A DNA stretch of 64,000 nucleotides from Acinetobacter pittii ATCC 19004 = CIP 70.29 (GCF_000369045.1 NZ_KB849797.1:16749-80748); one strand, 5' to 3'; shown: positions 21,743 to 32,282, counted from the first letter of the stretch. Numbers and translations: made by a program. The notes: generated by a model not told the origin, from the letters alone.

Positions 21743-21745
21743 GAA

Positions 21746-22555
21746 TTACAGCTCAACGTGGAAAGTATGTTCTTTGGCTGGAAATGACTGATCCTGCACG
21801 GCAGCATGAAAAGCTTTAAAAGCGTCTAGGATTGCTGTTTCTCCAGATTGTTCTTTCATAAAGTTACGGACAAAACGCGCAACTCGACCAAAAGTTAAAC
21901 CAAGCATGTCCTGTACTACAAGTACCTGACCATCAGTCGCATTACCCGCACCAATACCAATCACAGGTGTATTTGGAAATAGTTCAGCAATTTCTTGTCC
22001 CAACTGAGCAGGAACACATTCAAGCAATAGAACTGCCGCACCTGCTTCAACCACTGCCGTACAGTCAGCAATAAGTTGATCAGCTGCTTCACGTGTTTTA
22101 GCTTGTAATTTGTAACCACCAAATACGTGTACAGATTGAGGAGTTAAACCTAAATGTACACATACAGGTACACCATTACGTGTTAACACTTGTACAGTTT
22201 CACTTAGCCACGCGCCACCTTCGATTTTGATCATCTGAGCACCAGCTTGCATAACTGTTCTTGCGTTTTGCAAAGCATCATTTAAGGTGGCATAACTCAT
22301 AAATGGTAAGTCAGTCATAATCAAAGCATGCTGGTTACCGCGACGCACCGCCGCCGTATGATAAGCCATGTCCTCAACAGTTACAGGTAAAGTTGAGTCA
22401 CGACCTTGAATTGCCATTCCAAGAGAATCACCAATTAAGATTGTATCAATTTCAGCAAGTTCCATTGCTTTTGCCATACTCGCATCGTAACAAGTTAGAC
22501 AAGAGAACTTACGTCCTTCGGCTTTAAATTTTCTTAAGTCACTTAGACTAATCAT
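21746..22555 (-). CDS. panB: 3-methyl-2-oxobutanoate hydroxymethyltransferase
   Basis: Adds a hydroxymethyl group from methylene-tetrahydrofolate to ketoisovalerate, giving ketopantoate. The 269-residue TIM-barrel protein has the family signatures CLTCYDASMAKAME, IGDSLGMAIQGRDSTLPVT (metal Asp), MIKIEGG and HLGLTPQSVHVFGGYK. First of the panB-panC pair, downstream of folK. Confidence 0.97.
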   Translation of the reverse strand: MISLSDLRKFKAEGRKFSCLTCYDASMAKAMELAEIDTILIGDSLGMAIQGRDSTLPVTVEDMAYHTAAVRRGNQHALIMTDLPFMSYATLNDALQNARTVMQAGAQMIKIEGGAWLSETVQVLTRNGVPVCVHLGLTPQSVHVFGGYKLQAKTREAADQLIADCTAVVEAGAAVLLLECVPAQLGQEIAELFPNTPVIGIGAGNATDGQVLVVQDMLGLTFGRVARFVRNFMKEQSGETAILDAFKAFHAAVQDQSFPAKEHTFHVEL

Positions 22556-22600
22556 GATGGTATCCTCTACAGGAGTTTGCAGAACGTAATAAGTCAGGCT

Positions 22601-23083
22601 CTAAGCCCAAGACTCATCAGCAAGTACAGTCAGCGTGGGCTGCTGTATGAGTTCTAAATTTTTAAGTGGCTGATCGTTAATATGTAAATCAGCGTCTAAA
22701 TCTAATAAAGGAATTACAACGAAATCTCGCTCTAGAATTCCAATGTGTGGCACAGTTAAGCGCTCATTTTGAATTTTTTTATCACCATATATAAGCAAAT
22801 CCAGATCTAAGGTACGCTCTCCCCAACGACGAAGGCGTACACGACCAGCTTCTTGCTCAAATCGTTGTAACTGGTCTAACAAATCTAAAGGCGTGAGATC
22901 GGTATTTAGCTCTGCAACTGCATTTAAATAATTTGGTTGATCTTGAGGCCCCATAGGTGGACTTTGATAAAGTTTAGAAACTTTCACTCCACCTAAAGTT
23001 TTAAGCTTAGCAATGGCTTCAGATAAGATTTGGCGTGAATCACCCAAATTACTTCCTAAACCAATATACGTCTTCGTTGTCAT
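22601..23083 (-). CDS. folK: 2-amino-4-hydroxy-6-hydroxymethyldihydropteridine pyrophosphokinase
   Basis: HPPK transfers pyrophosphate from ATP to the pterin precursor in folate synthesis. The 160 residues contain IGLGSNLGDSRQIL at the N-terminus, the pterin-binding loop YLNAVAEL and the magnesium-binding signature RRWGERTLDLDLLIYGD. The start overlaps the pcnB stop by four bases (ATGA). The pcnB-folK-panB-panC order is common in gamma-proteobacteria. Confidence 0.97.
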   Translation of the reverse strand: MTTKTYIGLGSNLGDSRQILSEAIAKLKTLGGVKVSKLYQSPPMGPQDQPNYLNAVAELNTDLTPLDLLDQLQRFEQEAGRVRLRRWGERTLDLDLLIYGDKKIQNERLTVPHIGILERDFVVIPLLDLDADLHINDQPLKNLELIQQPTLTVLADESWA

Positions 23084-24543
23084 TGCGTTGGCCCAAAAAT
23101 AACTTGGCTTAAATCGCGTTGTACACGCTTACGCTTCAAAATCGGATGGTCGCTCATCACTCCAGCTTCTGAAGCAGAGGCTTTTTCAACGAAACGACCC
23201 ATCGATTGTTCTTGTCGAGCACGTTCTTTTTTCCCACGACGGCTGCGTGGTTCAGGAATATCAACCAAAGGTTCGATTTCCGTCTCAACTTTATTGTTTT
23301 CAACAGGTTCAGCAACGGCTTTACGACGGTTTCTAGCTTTCAGACGATTGTACTGGCTAATTGCAGCTTCTTTTTCGTCATTCGACATTTCTTGGTACGC
23401 TTCCCACCAGCTTCCCATTCCCTGTGTTGTGTCATCACCTGACTTTTCACGAAGTAACAAGAAGTCAAAACCTGCACGGAAACGCGCATGTCCAGCCAAT
23501 GCTTCAATTTGCTGTGGTTTCGGATTAAGCAAACGGGTCTGCATTTCCCAAACTTCACGAATAAAAGTTTCTGCAAAACGAGGAATCACAGTGCGGGTTG
23601 CCTGACGTTTTAAGACATCTAAACCAGCTTGTGCACGTGCTTCAGCTGGTACCACACCTTTAGATAAATAAAATTCACAACGCTCTAAAAATGGTTGCCA
23701 CAATAAGACTGCATAGAAAAATGCAGGGTTAATTGTTTTACCCACTTGAATACGCTGATCTGTATTCTTTGCTGCTCTTAAAATAAATGGAGTGAGGTTA
23801 GGCTGAATATCGGCAAAGAGTTGTTTCCAAACACCAAACTCAATCAACATTGGCAAAACACGCGCCAAATGTCCCATTGTAAAAAGCTTCTGCGATTCAT
23901 CATATAAACGATGCGGAGAGACGTCACGCAATAGTTGCGTCATCTCTGCATCAAATATATCGAGAATATCTGAATCAATTTTAAAATTTAACTTCGCTGC
24001 AAAACGTAAAGTCCGCAGCATACGCACAGGGTCTTCTTCGAAGCGCTGTGCCGGATCGCCCAATAAACGTAGAGCTTTATTTTTTACATCGTCAATTGCT
24101 TTGCAGAAATCAAGCACAATACTCTTACGCGGTTGGTAATATAGCGTATTGATTGAAAAGTCACGGCGAGCAAAGTCTTGTTCGATGGTTCCCCAGTTAT
24201 TGTCACGTAAAATCATGCCTGAAGCACTAGTGACTGCTTTTTTTGGAGGAGCACGGAAAGTTGCAACTTCAATAAGCTCACGCCCTGAATAGACATGTGC
24301 TAATTCAAATCGACGGCCAATGATTCGACAACGTCGACCAAAAACTTCTTTAATCTGGGAAGGTGTTGCATTAGTGACTGCATCGAAATCTTTAGGATTA
24401 AGCCCTAGCATTAAATCACGGACACCACCCCCAACAATATAAGCTTCATAGCCAGCTTTAGTCAGGCTATCGATCACATCTAAAATCGAAGAAGGAAGTT
24501 GGGCTGTGGACAAACCACATTTTGACGCTCGCAAGGTTTGCAA
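23080..24543 (-). CDS. pcnB: Poly(A) polymerase I
   Basis: Adds 3' poly(A) tails that promote RNA decay. The 487 residues have the nucleotidyltransferase core YIVGGGVRDLMLGLNPKDFD, the tRNA-CCA/PAP motif DFARRDFSINTLYY, and EDPVRMLRTLRFAAKL. The Arg/Lys-rich C-terminal tail (RSRRGKKERARQEQS) is typical of PcnB and separates it from CCA-adding enzymes. The N-terminal extension before YEAYIVGG is short. First gene of the pcnB-folK run. Confidence 0.94.
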   Translation of the reverse strand: MQTLRASKCGLSTAQLPSSILDVIDSLTKAGYEAYIVGGGVRDLMLGLNPKDFDAVTNATPSQIKEVFGRRCRIIGRRFELAHVYSGRELIEVATFRAPPKKAVTSASGMILRDNNWGTIEQDFARRDFSINTLYYQPRKSIVLDFCKAIDDVKNKALRLLGDPAQRFEEDPVRMLRTLRFAAKLNFKIDSDILDIFDAEMTQLLRDVSPHRLYDESQKLFTMGHLARVLPMLIEFGVWKQLFADIQPNLTPFILRAAKNTDQRIQVGKTINPAFFYAVLLWQPFLERCEFYLSKGVVPAEARAQAGLDVLKRQATRTVIPRFAETFIREVWEMQTRLLNPKPQQIEALAGHARFRAGFDFLLLREKSGDDTTQGMGSWWEAYQEMSNDEKEAAISQYNRLKARNRRKAVAEPVENNKVETEIEPLVDIPEPRSRRGKKERARQEQSMGRFVEKASASEAGVMSDHPILKRKRVQRDLSQVIFGPTQ

Positions 24544-24668
24544 AAGACGCTGTCTCCTACGTCAGGACGTAAATAACAAGTTGTCGCTAATCATAGCTCT
24601 AACGCACACAAAGGGCAATTTGATTCTCTGTAGTTTGCACATGAAATGATAATTGACAGACAGATGAT

Positions 24669-25073
24669 TTATAAAGTCAAACGCATTTTATTCTTTTCAA
24701 AAATGGCTGGACCAATGCCCTTTACGTTTTTAAATTCATCAATATTTTTAAAGCCACCATTCTTTTGACGGTATTCCACAATTGCCTGAGCCTTTTTCTC
24801 ACCAATACCTTTTAGCTTTTGGAGCTCATCAATATTGGCTTGATTCAAGTGTATTTGCCCTGACAAATCAGTCATAACTGAACTTTTTGGACTGTTAGAA
24901 TGAGAGGAGTGCTGCATGCTCAACTTCTGATCATACCTCTGCTGTTTAGCCTTCCACTCCTTAAAATTTTGATCAAAAGATTGAGCCTGAACTGACGTTG
25001 ATGAGATCAGGCTCCAAAATAAAATAATGAAAATATTGTGCTTATTCTTCCAAAGATTCATGCTGAGCTGCAT
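24669..25073 (-). CDS. Helix-hairpin-helix ComEA-family exported protein
   Basis: A 134-residue protein with a signal peptide (cleavage near SVQAQS) and a C-terminal double HhH motif (LNQANIDELQKLKGIGEKKAQAIVEYRQ, then FKNIDEFKNVKGIGPAIFEKNK, quoted in parts). This is the ComEA DNA-binding fold, which acts in the periplasm in DNA uptake. Acinetobacter is naturally competent, so a role in uptake is plausible but not shown. The start at 25073 has GGGGA upstream and overlaps the mazG end by 32 bp. Confidence 0.85.
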   Translation of the reverse strand: MQLSMNLWKNKHNIFIILFWSLISSTSVQAQSFDQNFKEWKAKQQRYDQKLSMQHSSHSNSPKSSVMTDLSGQIHLNQANIDELQKLKGIGEKKAQAIVEYRQKNGGFKNIDEFKNVKGIGPAIFEKNKMRLTL

Positions 25074-25848
25074 GTGTTTTTTCCCCTAACTTTAACTGCC
25101 GCTTTGCCTGATTCCACAATTCATCCATTTCAGACAAGGTCATGTCCTCTAATGTTCTTTGCTGTTTTTGCGCTTGATCTTCAATAAAAGCAAAACGGCT
25201 TCTAAATTTATGTATTGTCGATAAAAGTGATGTTTCACTTGAAACCGCAAGTTTACGTCCAACATTGACTAATGAAAACAGGCAATCTCCAAATTCGTCT
25301 TGAATTTCATCAATATTTTGATTTTTTAGGGCTTGCTTAAACTCATCCAACTCTTCTTCTAGTTTTTCATAAGCATCTTCTACCGTTTCGAAATCAAACC
25401 CAACCTTAGCTACATTTGCTTGAATTTCTTGTGCTTGCAACAGGGCTGGCCCATGCTTTATTTCATCTAATCTTGATTGCGGCTTGCCTTGTTTTTCTTG
25501 TTGTTTAATTTGTTTCCAAAGCTCACTTACTTGTTCTGGGCTTAAATTATTAAATTGATCTGCCTGAAAAACATGTGGATGGCGGCGTATTAACTTTTCA
25601 CTTATTGCCTCAACAACATCTTGAAAGTTAAAAGCGCCTTGCTCACTAAACATTTGTGATTGAAACACAACTTGTAATAACAAATCGCCTAGTTCATTTC
25701 TAATTTCATTAATATCGCCATGGCGGATGGCCGCCTCGACTTCATATGCTTCTTCAATCGCATATTTAGTCAGTGACATTGGGGTTTGTTGTTGATCCCA
25801 CGGACATTTTTCACGTAACTCTTGCATGATTTTAAGCAATTTATCCAT
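25042..25848 (-). CDS. mazG: Nucleoside triphosphate pyrophosphohydrolase MazG
   Basis: Hydrolyses NTPs and dNTPs to monophosphates, a house-cleaning role. The 268 residues contain two MazG domains. The first has CPWDQQQTPMSLTKY, EEAYEVEAAI and NELGDLLLQVVFQ; the second has EKLEEELDEFKQAL and DEFGDCLFSLVNVGRKL. The metal-binding Glu/Asp residues are present in both. The ATG at 25848 has GAGGG upstream; a TTG at 25860 is less likely. Confidence 0.96.
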   Translation of the reverse strand: MDKLLKIMQELREKCPWDQQQTPMSLTKYAIEEAYEVEAAIRHGDINEIRNELGDLLLQVVFQSQMFSEQGAFNFQDVVEAISEKLIRRHPHVFQADQFNNLSPEQVSELWKQIKQQEKQGKPQSRLDEIKHGPALLQAQEIQANVAKVGFDFETVEDAYEKLEEELDEFKQALKNQNIDEIQDEFGDCLFSLVNVGRKLAVSSETSLLSTIHKFRSRFAFIEDQAQKQQRTLEDMTLSEMDELWNQAKRQLKLGEKTHAAQHESLEE

Positions 25849-25960
25849 GGTAACCCTCAAGTTTAAAAAGTCGGTCAGTCAAACTAAGATTTTAATTTGT
25901 TATGATCAAAATCAAAGCGATTAAATCAGTCGCACTATTGTACTGACAAAGAGAAAAAAG

Positions 25961-26734
25961 ATGAGATACAGTATTCTGATTAGTGGTGCCGCTCAAGGTA
26001 TTGGGGCTGAAATTGCACGCGTATTCTACAAACAAGGATATAAAGTAGGCATTTATGATATTAATGAATCGCTTGCTCAGGAACTAGCAAATGACTTAGG
26101 GCCAAATGCCCGTGCCGGCTATCTAGATGTAAGTGATTACAGCCAGTGGCAACACATATTAAAAGAATTTACCGAATGGGCTGGTGAACTTAATATTTTG
26201 GTAAATAATGCAGGTATTTTATATTCTGGCGCGTTTGAAACGACTGATATTAAAGCTCACCAAAGAACAATAAATATTAATGTAAACGGTGTAATCAATG
26301 GCTGTCACGCTGCTCTATCCTATTTAAAGCAAGCGTCTTTTGCACGTGTTATCAACCTCTCTTCAGCTTCTGCAATTTATGGTCAAGCTGATTTGATTTC
26401 TTATTCTGCTAGTAAATTTGCAGTTCGCGGAATTACTGAGGGTTTAGATGTGGAATGGAAAAAATATGGTATTCGTGTCTTAGATGTGATGCCGCTATTT
26501 GTGCAAACTGCAATGGTTAACAATATGGATGCAGGTACAATTCAAAATATGGGGATAGATTTAACCCCAAATGATATTGCTCAGCAGGTGCTTACGCTTG
26601 TAGAGAAAAAGGCTCATTTTTGGACGCCTACTCACACTCCAGTGGGTATAAAAACCAAACTACTTTATCAACTATCAACGTTGAGCCCTCAGTTTCTAAA
26701 TCGACTCACCAATATTTATTTATCTAGAAAGTAA
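25961..26734 (+). CDS. Short-chain dehydrogenase/reductase
   Basis: A 257-residue classical SDR with the cofactor loop SGAAQGIGAEIA, NNAGIL near residue 85 and the catalytic YSASK (Tyr and Lys) following Ser in NLSSAS. An Asp after the second strand (GIYDINES) suggests preference for NAD(H). The substrate is not deducible. The C-terminus ends with a hydrophobic-basic tail. It stands alone between mazG (divergent) and relA (convergent). Confidence 0.88.
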   Translation: MRYSILISGAAQGIGAEIARVFYKQGYKVGIYDINESLAQELANDLGPNARAGYLDVSDYSQWQHILKEFTEWAGELNILVNNAGILYSGAFETTDIKAHQRTININVNGVINGCHAALSYLKQASFARVINLSSASAIYGQADLISYSASKFAVRGITEGLDVEWKKYGIRVLDVMPLFVQTAMVNNMDAGTIQNMGIDLTPNDIAQQVLTLVEKKAHFWTPTHTPVGIKTKLLYQLSTLSPQFLNRLTNIYLSRK

Positions 26735-26741
26735 TTTGCAA

Positions 26742-26772
26742 TAAAAAGGCTGTCATTTGACAGCCTTTTTAC
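26742..26772. terminator. Bidirectional terminator between the SDR gene and relA
   Basis: AAAAAGGCTGTC/GACAGCCTTTTT stem with an ATTT loop, between convergent genes. Confidence 0.9.
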
Positions 26773-26780
26773 TTAATTTA

Positions 26781-29087
26781 TTAAACGCCTTGAATCATGC
26801 GTCGCGCACTAATGATTCCAGGTTGCTGCTCTAGGCGAGCCAATAAACGAGAAAGCTGCGCTAAACCTTTAACCTCAATGAGCAACTTCATATTAGCAAT
26901 ACCATCTGCCTCAGAAATTGTATTAACCTGACGAATATTGATTTGGTCAGAGAAAATCACTTGAGTTAAGTCTTTAAGAAGACCACGACGATCATAAGCT
27001 TCCACCACAATCTGAACGCTTTGACCCCGTGTTGGCTGCATTTCCCAATCAGCTTCAACAGCACGCTCTGGCTCTTGCTTAATCATCCGCTGATAGTCAG
27101 AACAAATGACTTTATGGATGCTGACACCACGGTTCAAAGTAATATATCCAGCGATTGATTCACCATGTACCGGCTGACAGCACTGAGCGATGTGCAGCTC
27201 TACATTATCTAAACCATCAATTAAAATGCCATGTGCTGATAGCGTATGGCTAGCACGCGGATTTAACGTTGGTTTAAGTACTAGTTCAGGCTCATCCTGA
27301 TCTAGATGCATTTGGCGGTTCACCTGATTAATCAGGGCATGTAAGCTAATATCGCCACTGACCAAATTCACCAAAATGTCGTCGCCGGTCTTCACATTAA
27401 AATGTGATGAATAATCGTTTAGGTCGATACTTTTTGGGTGAATCGCAAGACGAGCCAACTCTTTATTAAGCAGTTCTCGGCCTACTTCAAGATTCTTACT
27501 ACGGTCTTGTTGTCTAAACCAATGACGCAACTTGTCACGTGCACGAGAGGTTTTGATATAACCCAGAGAGTTCACCAACCAGTCACGGTTTGGTTCACGA
27601 TCTTTTTTAGTTAAAATTTCAACCTGCTCACCCGTTTTTAAAGTATAGGTCAGTGGCACATAACGCTGGTTGACCCGCGCTGCATAACACTTATTCCCTA
27701 CTTCTGTATGCACATGATAGGCAAAATCTAAAACTGTTGAGCCACGCGGCAATTCCTTAATATCACCATCACGACTGAAAACATAAATCTTCTCAAAGCC
27801 TTCAAAGTCTTGTAACTGTTCAAAGCCTTCTGTTTCATCTTCGTTTTGATGTACCGTCGTTTCATTACGCTCTTGATAATGTTCTAAAACGGCACGTAAT
27901 GAATGCAAACGATGGTTAAAAGAATGGTCGGTATTCTTTGAACCTTCTTTATAGTTAAAGTGTGAACATACGCCTAACTCTGCTTCATCATGCATCTCGT
28001 GAGTACGAATTTGCACTTCAAGAGATTTGTTTTCAGCAATTACAGCCGTATGCAAAGAACGATAACCATTGGCTTTCGGGTTTGTAATATAGTCATCAAA
28101 CTGATGCGGAATATGACGCCAGATTTGATGTACGATACCTAAAGAGTGATAGCATTCTGGCACACTATTGACCAACACACGCAAAGCACGAATGTCATAA
28201 AGTTGGTCGAAGCTCAGGTTTTTGCTCTTCATTTTTCGATAAATCGAATAAATGTGTTTTGCACGACCTGTAATTTCAGCTTCAATACCGTAAGACGCTA
28301 ACTCATTTTTCAAACGGTCAATGACGAACTGAATATAATGCTCACGCTCTAAACGCTTTTCGTTGAGTAATGAAGCAATCTCTTTATAGCGATCTGGAGC
28401 CAAATAGCGAAATGCTAGATCTTCGAGCTCCCATTTAAGCTGAGCAATACCAAGTCGATGTGCCAACGGCGAATAAATAGTAAGAATTTCACGCGCTACA
28501 CGTTCTTGGCGTTCACGAGAGGAATTTGCAAGCTCTCGCAAAGAATAAGTACGTTCAGCAAGTTTAATTAAAACAACACGAACATCTTCTGTCACCGAAA
28601 TCAGCATTTTATAAATGCCGCTTAGATGTTCTCGTTGATTATTATTAAAGTGATCTTCTAACCGTTTATTTTTCTCAATAAGTTCTGAGAGTTTACCCAT
28701 TGCCAAAGTACCTTTGACAAGGTTGTAAACTTGCTCCCCGAATTTCTGTTTTACTTCTTCTATATCGGTAATGCCTTCACGTACACTACGATAAAGCATT
28801 GCTGCTGATAAAGTATCTTCATCTACATGGAGATGTGCCAGAATGTCGGCCATTCCAACGCCTGTAGCAAAAGTATTGGAACGATGATTAACCGTTGAAT
28901 CTAACTCTTTTTGCAGGGTTAAATGAGCGACTTTTTCAAGTTGTTCAAGCTCCGCCCCATCTAATATTTCACGCACCCGATCCAACCATGAGGCTAAACC
29001 GATTTGCGTTTCGGCGGCATGCTCTACAGTCGTTTCCTCTGACAACTCGGTTAGTTGTTCAGGTAACTGTTCACGTACTGTGACCAT
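26781..29087 (-). CDS. relA: GTP pyrophosphokinase RelA (ppGpp synthetase I)
   Basis: Ribosome-associated enzyme that makes (p)ppGpp when uncharged tRNA is present. The 768 residues comprise a degenerate hydrolase domain lacking the HD pair (ADILAHLHVDEDTLSAAMLYR), the synthetase domain with GRAKHIYSIYRKM, YDIRALRVLV and NPKANGYRSLHTAV, then TGS (VFSRDGDIKELPRGSTVLDFAY), a zinc-finger-like part with CCQPV and a C-terminal ACT domain. The missing HD motif marks RelA rather than SpoT. rlmD upstream matches the E. coli rlmD-relA order. Confidence 0.95.
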   Translation of the reverse strand: MVTVREQLPEQLTELSEETTVEHAAETQIGLASWLDRVREILDGAELEQLEKVAHLTLQKELDSTVNHRSNTFATGVGMADILAHLHVDEDTLSAAMLYRSVREGITDIEEVKQKFGEQVYNLVKGTLAMGKLSELIEKNKRLEDHFNNNQREHLSGIYKMLISVTEDVRVVLIKLAERTYSLRELANSSRERQERVAREILTIYSPLAHRLGIAQLKWELEDLAFRYLAPDRYKEIASLLNEKRLEREHYIQFVIDRLKNELASYGIEAEITGRAKHIYSIYRKMKSKNLSFDQLYDIRALRVLVNSVPECYHSLGIVHQIWRHIPHQFDDYITNPKANGYRSLHTAVIAENKSLEVQIRTHEMHDEAELGVCSHFNYKEGSKNTDHSFNHRLHSLRAVLEHYQERNETTVHQNEDETEGFEQLQDFEGFEKIYVFSRDGDIKELPRGSTVLDFAYHVHTEVGNKCYAARVNQRYVPLTYTLKTGEQVEILTKKDREPNRDWLVNSLGYIKTSRARDKLRHWFRQQDRSKNLEVGRELLNKELARLAIHPKSIDLNDYSSHFNVKTGDDILVNLVSGDISLHALINQVNRQMHLDQDEPELVLKPTLNPRASHTLSAHGILIDGLDNVELHIAQCCQPVHGESIAGYITLNRGVSIHKVICSDYQRMIKQEPERAVEADWEMQPTRGQSVQIVVEAYDRRGLLKDLTQVIFSDQINIRQVNTISEADGIANMKLLIEVKGLAQLSRLLARLEQQPGIISARRMIQGV

Positions 29088-29117
29088 ACCATTCTCCTCA
29101 ATATGTAACTCATGTTT

Positions 29118-30509
29118 TTAATCGTTTATCTCTTGAATTTTTTCAAATAGTGCAATGGATTCAACATGTTCGGTATGCGTAAACATGTCCATCACTGCTG
29201 CTTTTTTTAACTGGTAACCATATTGGACCAAAACACCCGCATCCCTTGCCAGTGTAGCTGGATTACATGATACATAAACGATTCTTTTTGCTCCAAAATT
29301 TGATACATACTGCATAATTTCATATGCACCAGCACGAGGAGGATCAATCAATAATGCATCAAATTCTTGATTTGCCCAAGAATGATGCGAAAAATCTTTT
29401 GTTAAATCTTGTGAAAAGAAGGTTGCTTGCACCAAACTATTGCATTCCGCATTAGCTGTTGCTCGCTGCACCATTTCTTCACTCCCTTCAACACCGACAA
29501 CCTGACCACTCTCACCAACACATCGTGCTAACGGGAGTGAGAAATTGCCCAAACCGCAAAATAGATCAAGTACCTTTTCACCTGGTTGCAATTGAAGCAA
29601 TTCACATGCCAATTGAACCATCTGTTCATTTACTGTGGCATTGACCTGAGTAAAATCCAATGGCGAAAAAGCAAAATTTACATTAAACCTTTCTAAGGCA
29701 TAATGTAAACGTAAAGCACCTTGTTCATCATCAATACGATGAATGCTTTCAGGACCTTTAGGTTGCAAATACAAATGCCACCCTTTGTGTAACGCAAATT
29801 GCTTTAATTGGTTGACATCAGAATTGTTTAATTTTTCTACATGACGAACCAATAAAGAAATTTCATTATCACCTTTTGCTAATTCTACATGACCAATGTG
29901 CGCTTTGCCTTTTAGACTTTGGAGTAAAGTGCGTAACTCAGGCAGACTATTTGATAAGTTTTTATCCAAAACACTACAGCTATGGATCGAAGTTAAACGA
30001 TTACTATGATGTTCGCGAAAACCCATGATTAAGCGATCTGGTTTTGGCAAATAGCGCACGCCTATTCGAGCACGACGACGATAATCACTTTGTAAAGATC
30101 GAATCGGTTCTAGCCACTGTTCAGGTTGAATACCTGCAAAATGCTGTAAATGTGACTGGAGTACATTTTGTTTTAAACGGATTTGTTCATTAGGGTGAAT
30201 ATGCTGCATGCTACAACCCCCACAGATACCATAATGAGGACAAATTGCCTCTATACGATGTGCTGAAGGTTCTCCTAACAACTGCAACATTTCAGCTTCT
30301 TCAAGACGCTTCGCTTGATGGGTAATCCGAGCTTTTACAGTTTCTCCTGGCAATGCATAACGAATAAAAACTTTTTTGCCATGCTTATCTGCAGGGTGCT
30401 CAGGATGAGAACCATAATGCGCAATTCCACGCCCCTCATGAGAAAGTGTTTCAACCTGAAAAATATATTCAGGTTGTTGAAGGTTGCGAGATTTGGCTTG
30501 TTGTTTCAA
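29118..30509 (-). CDS. rlmD: 23S rRNA (uracil-1939-C5) methyltransferase RlmD
   Basis: SAM-dependent RNA methyltransferase with an iron-sulfur cluster. The 463 residues show an N-terminal TRAM-like domain, cluster cysteines in [15 protein letters not shown], the SAM site [23 protein letters not shown] and the catalytic cysteine in [13 protein letters not shown]. The order with relA supports RlmD over RlmC or TrmA. Confidence 0.95.
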   Translation of the reverse strand: MKQQAKSRNLQQPEYIFQVETLSHEGRGIAHYGSHPEHPADKHGKKVFIRYALPGETVKARITHQAKRLEEAEMLQLLGEPSAHRIEAICPHYGICGGCSMQHIHPNEQIRLKQNVLQSHLQHFAGIQPEQWLEPIRSLQSDYRRRARIGVRYLPKPDRLIMGFREHHSNRLTSIHSCSVLDKNLSNSLPELRTLLQSLKGKAHIGHVELAKGDNEISLLVRHVEKLNNSDVNQLKQFALHKGWHLYLQPKGPESIHRIDDEQGALRLHYALERFNVNFAFSPLDFTQVNATVNEQMVQLACELLQLQPGEKVLDLFCGLGNFSLPLARCVGESGQVVGVEGSEEMVQRATANAECNSLVQATFFSQDLTKDFSHHSWANQEFDALLIDPPRAGAYEIMQYVSNFGAKRIVYVSCNPATLARDAGVLVQYGYQLKKAAVMDMFTHTEHVESIALFEKIQEIND

Positions 30510-30518
30510 AGAATGAAC

Positions 30519-31337
30519 CTAAAAATCTGAAGAATTAAAATAGTGAGAAGTAAATTCAGTATGTTTCGAAGTACGTTCCCATACTTCAAGGAAATCGGCT
30601 TGCTGTGGTATAGTCTGTAAATATTCAATACTCGAACTGATCCAATGGTTATGCTCATCTGCATTTAATTGGCCTTTTAGTACTAACCAACGCAAATAAA
30701 TAAACCATGTATTGAGCACATCCCCTTCACAATAGCTCGTCAATTTTAACCACTGTTGATTACGAACATATTCAGGCACATGATAACCCGATTCGCCACG
30801 CTTACCCGGCAAACCTAAAATACAGGCAATATCATCAAGCTTTTGAAAATTACGACCATTAAACATTGCCATCACATCCATTAAATCTATATGGCGATGG
30901 TGATAACGGTTTTGGTAATTATTAAAACGCTTTTGGCTATCAATCTCACCTTGATCAAACAGACCAGGTGCAGAGAGCCCATGATACATAGCGCGAAATA
31001 GGATAACTGGTAAATCAAATTGCGAACCATTCCAACTTACTAGAGTCGGATGGCGCTTATCAAAAATAGATAGAAATTTCTGTAAAATTTCGGCTTCAGA
31101 ATATTGTTCTCGACTAAAAGAAAATAATCTAAAACCAGACTCATCCACCCATAAGCCAGAAATACAAACAATTTCATGTAAAGGCAAACGCTGAAAATCC
31201 ATACCAGATTCTTGGCGACGGATTTTCGTCAATGCTTGCTCTACATCGGCCTCAGGTAAATCAAGATGATATAAATGCGCACCCGCTTTTAAATCAGTTA
31301 AAGTTTCAATATCAAAAACTAAGGTAGGGAAACGCAT
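30519..31337 (-). CDS. Predicted 3'-5' exonuclease, PolB-like exonuclease domain
   Basis: A 272-residue DnaQ-fold protein of the DNA_pol_B_exo2 type. The acidic residues are visible as VFDIETL (first Asp and Glu), SWNGSQFDLPVI (second Asp) and the ExoIII segment YCEGDVLNTW (final Asp). The ATG at 31337 has GAGAGA upstream. It follows cysM by 12 bp. The biological substrate is unknown; family members are predicted DNA exonucleases. Confidence 0.85.
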   Translation of the reverse strand: MRFPTLVFDIETLTDLKAGAHLYHLDLPEADVEQALTKIRRQESGMDFQRLPLHEIVCISGLWVDESGFRLFSFSREQYSEAEILQKFLSIFDKRHPTLVSWNGSQFDLPVILFRAMYHGLSAPGLFDQGEIDSQKRFNNYQNRYHHRHIDLMDVMAMFNGRNFQKLDDIACILGLPGKRGESGYHVPEYVRNQQWLKLTSYCEGDVLNTWFIYLRWLVLKGQLNADEHNHWISSSIEYLQTIPQQADFLEVWERTSKHTEFTSHYFNSSDF

Positions 31338-31349
31338 TATTTCTCTCAA

Positions 31350-32282
31350 TTATGAGTTATCGTCCTGTACTGAAAACAGACCTGTAGACAAGTAGCGATC
31401 GCCACGGTCACAGATAATGCAAACAATAACAGCATCTGGATTTTCTTCTGCAATTTTGATTGATGCCCAAACTGCACCGCCTGAAGATGTACCAGCACTA
31501 ACACCTTCCATACGTGCTAATTTACGCATAGTTTTTTCAGCTTCAATTTGTGGAATATCAATAATACGATCCACACGGCTACTATCAAAAATAGTAGGCA
31601 AATATTCTTTTGGCCAACGGCGAATACCAGCGATACTTGAGCCATCAGCAGGTTGTAAACCAACAATTTGAATATCTGGGTTTTGTTCTTTTAAATATTT
31701 AGAAACACCCATAATAGTACCGGTTGTGCCCATTGAGCTTACAAAATGGGTAATTTTCCCACCTGTTTGCTTCCAGATTTCAGGACCAGTCGTTAGATAA
31801 TGAGCTTCAACATTATCAGGATTACCAAACTGATTTAAAACGTGACCTTTGCCTTCTTTTTCCATTTGCAAGGCTAAATCACGTGCACCTTCCATACCTT
31901 GCTGTGGCGTTACTTCAATCAGCTCTGCGCCATAAGCCAACATTGCGTCTTTACGCTCTTGGCTCATATTGTTCGGCATAATAAGTTTCATTTTATAGCC
32001 GCGCATTGCCGCAACCATAGCCAACGCAATACCTGTATTACCGCTGGTTGCTTCAATTAATGTATCACCCGGTTTAATTTGACCACGTTTTTCTGCCTGC
32101 ATAATCATGTTATATGCAGGACGGTCTTTTACAGAACCTGCCGGATTATTACCTTCCAATTTTGCTAAAACTATCGCTTGCGTATGAGAAGCTAATCGCT
32201 GCAAACGAACTAGAGGTGTCTTACCTACATAGTGATCTAACAAAAATTCGTCAGCTAAAAAATCAGGTTGTGTATTACTCAT
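31350..32282 (-). CDS. cysM: Cysteine synthase B
   Basis: PLP enzyme that makes cysteine from O-acetylserine and sulfide or thiosulfate. The 310 residues contain YVGKTPLVRLQRL, the PLP lysine in NPAGSVKDRPAYNM, the substrate loop EATSGNTGIALA and GTTGTIMGVSKYL. The length and the PAGSVKDR motif fit CysM better than CysK. It is divergent from gacS, a pairing also seen in Pseudomonas. Confidence 0.95.
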   Translation of the reverse strand: MSNTQPDFLADEFLLDHYVGKTPLVRLQRLASHTQAIVLAKLEGNNPAGSVKDRPAYNMIMQAEKRGQIKPGDTLIEATSGNTGIALAMVAAMRGYKMKLIMPNNMSQERKDAMLAYGAELIEVTPQQGMEGARDLALQMEKEGKGHVLNQFGNPDNVEAHYLTTGPEIWKQTGGKITHFVSSMGTTGTIMGVSKYLKEQNPDIQIVGLQPADGSSIAGIRRWPKEYLPTIFDSSRVDRIIDIPQIEAEKTMRKLARMEGVSAGTSSGGAVWASIKIAEENPDAVIVCIICDRGDRYLSTGLFSVQDDNS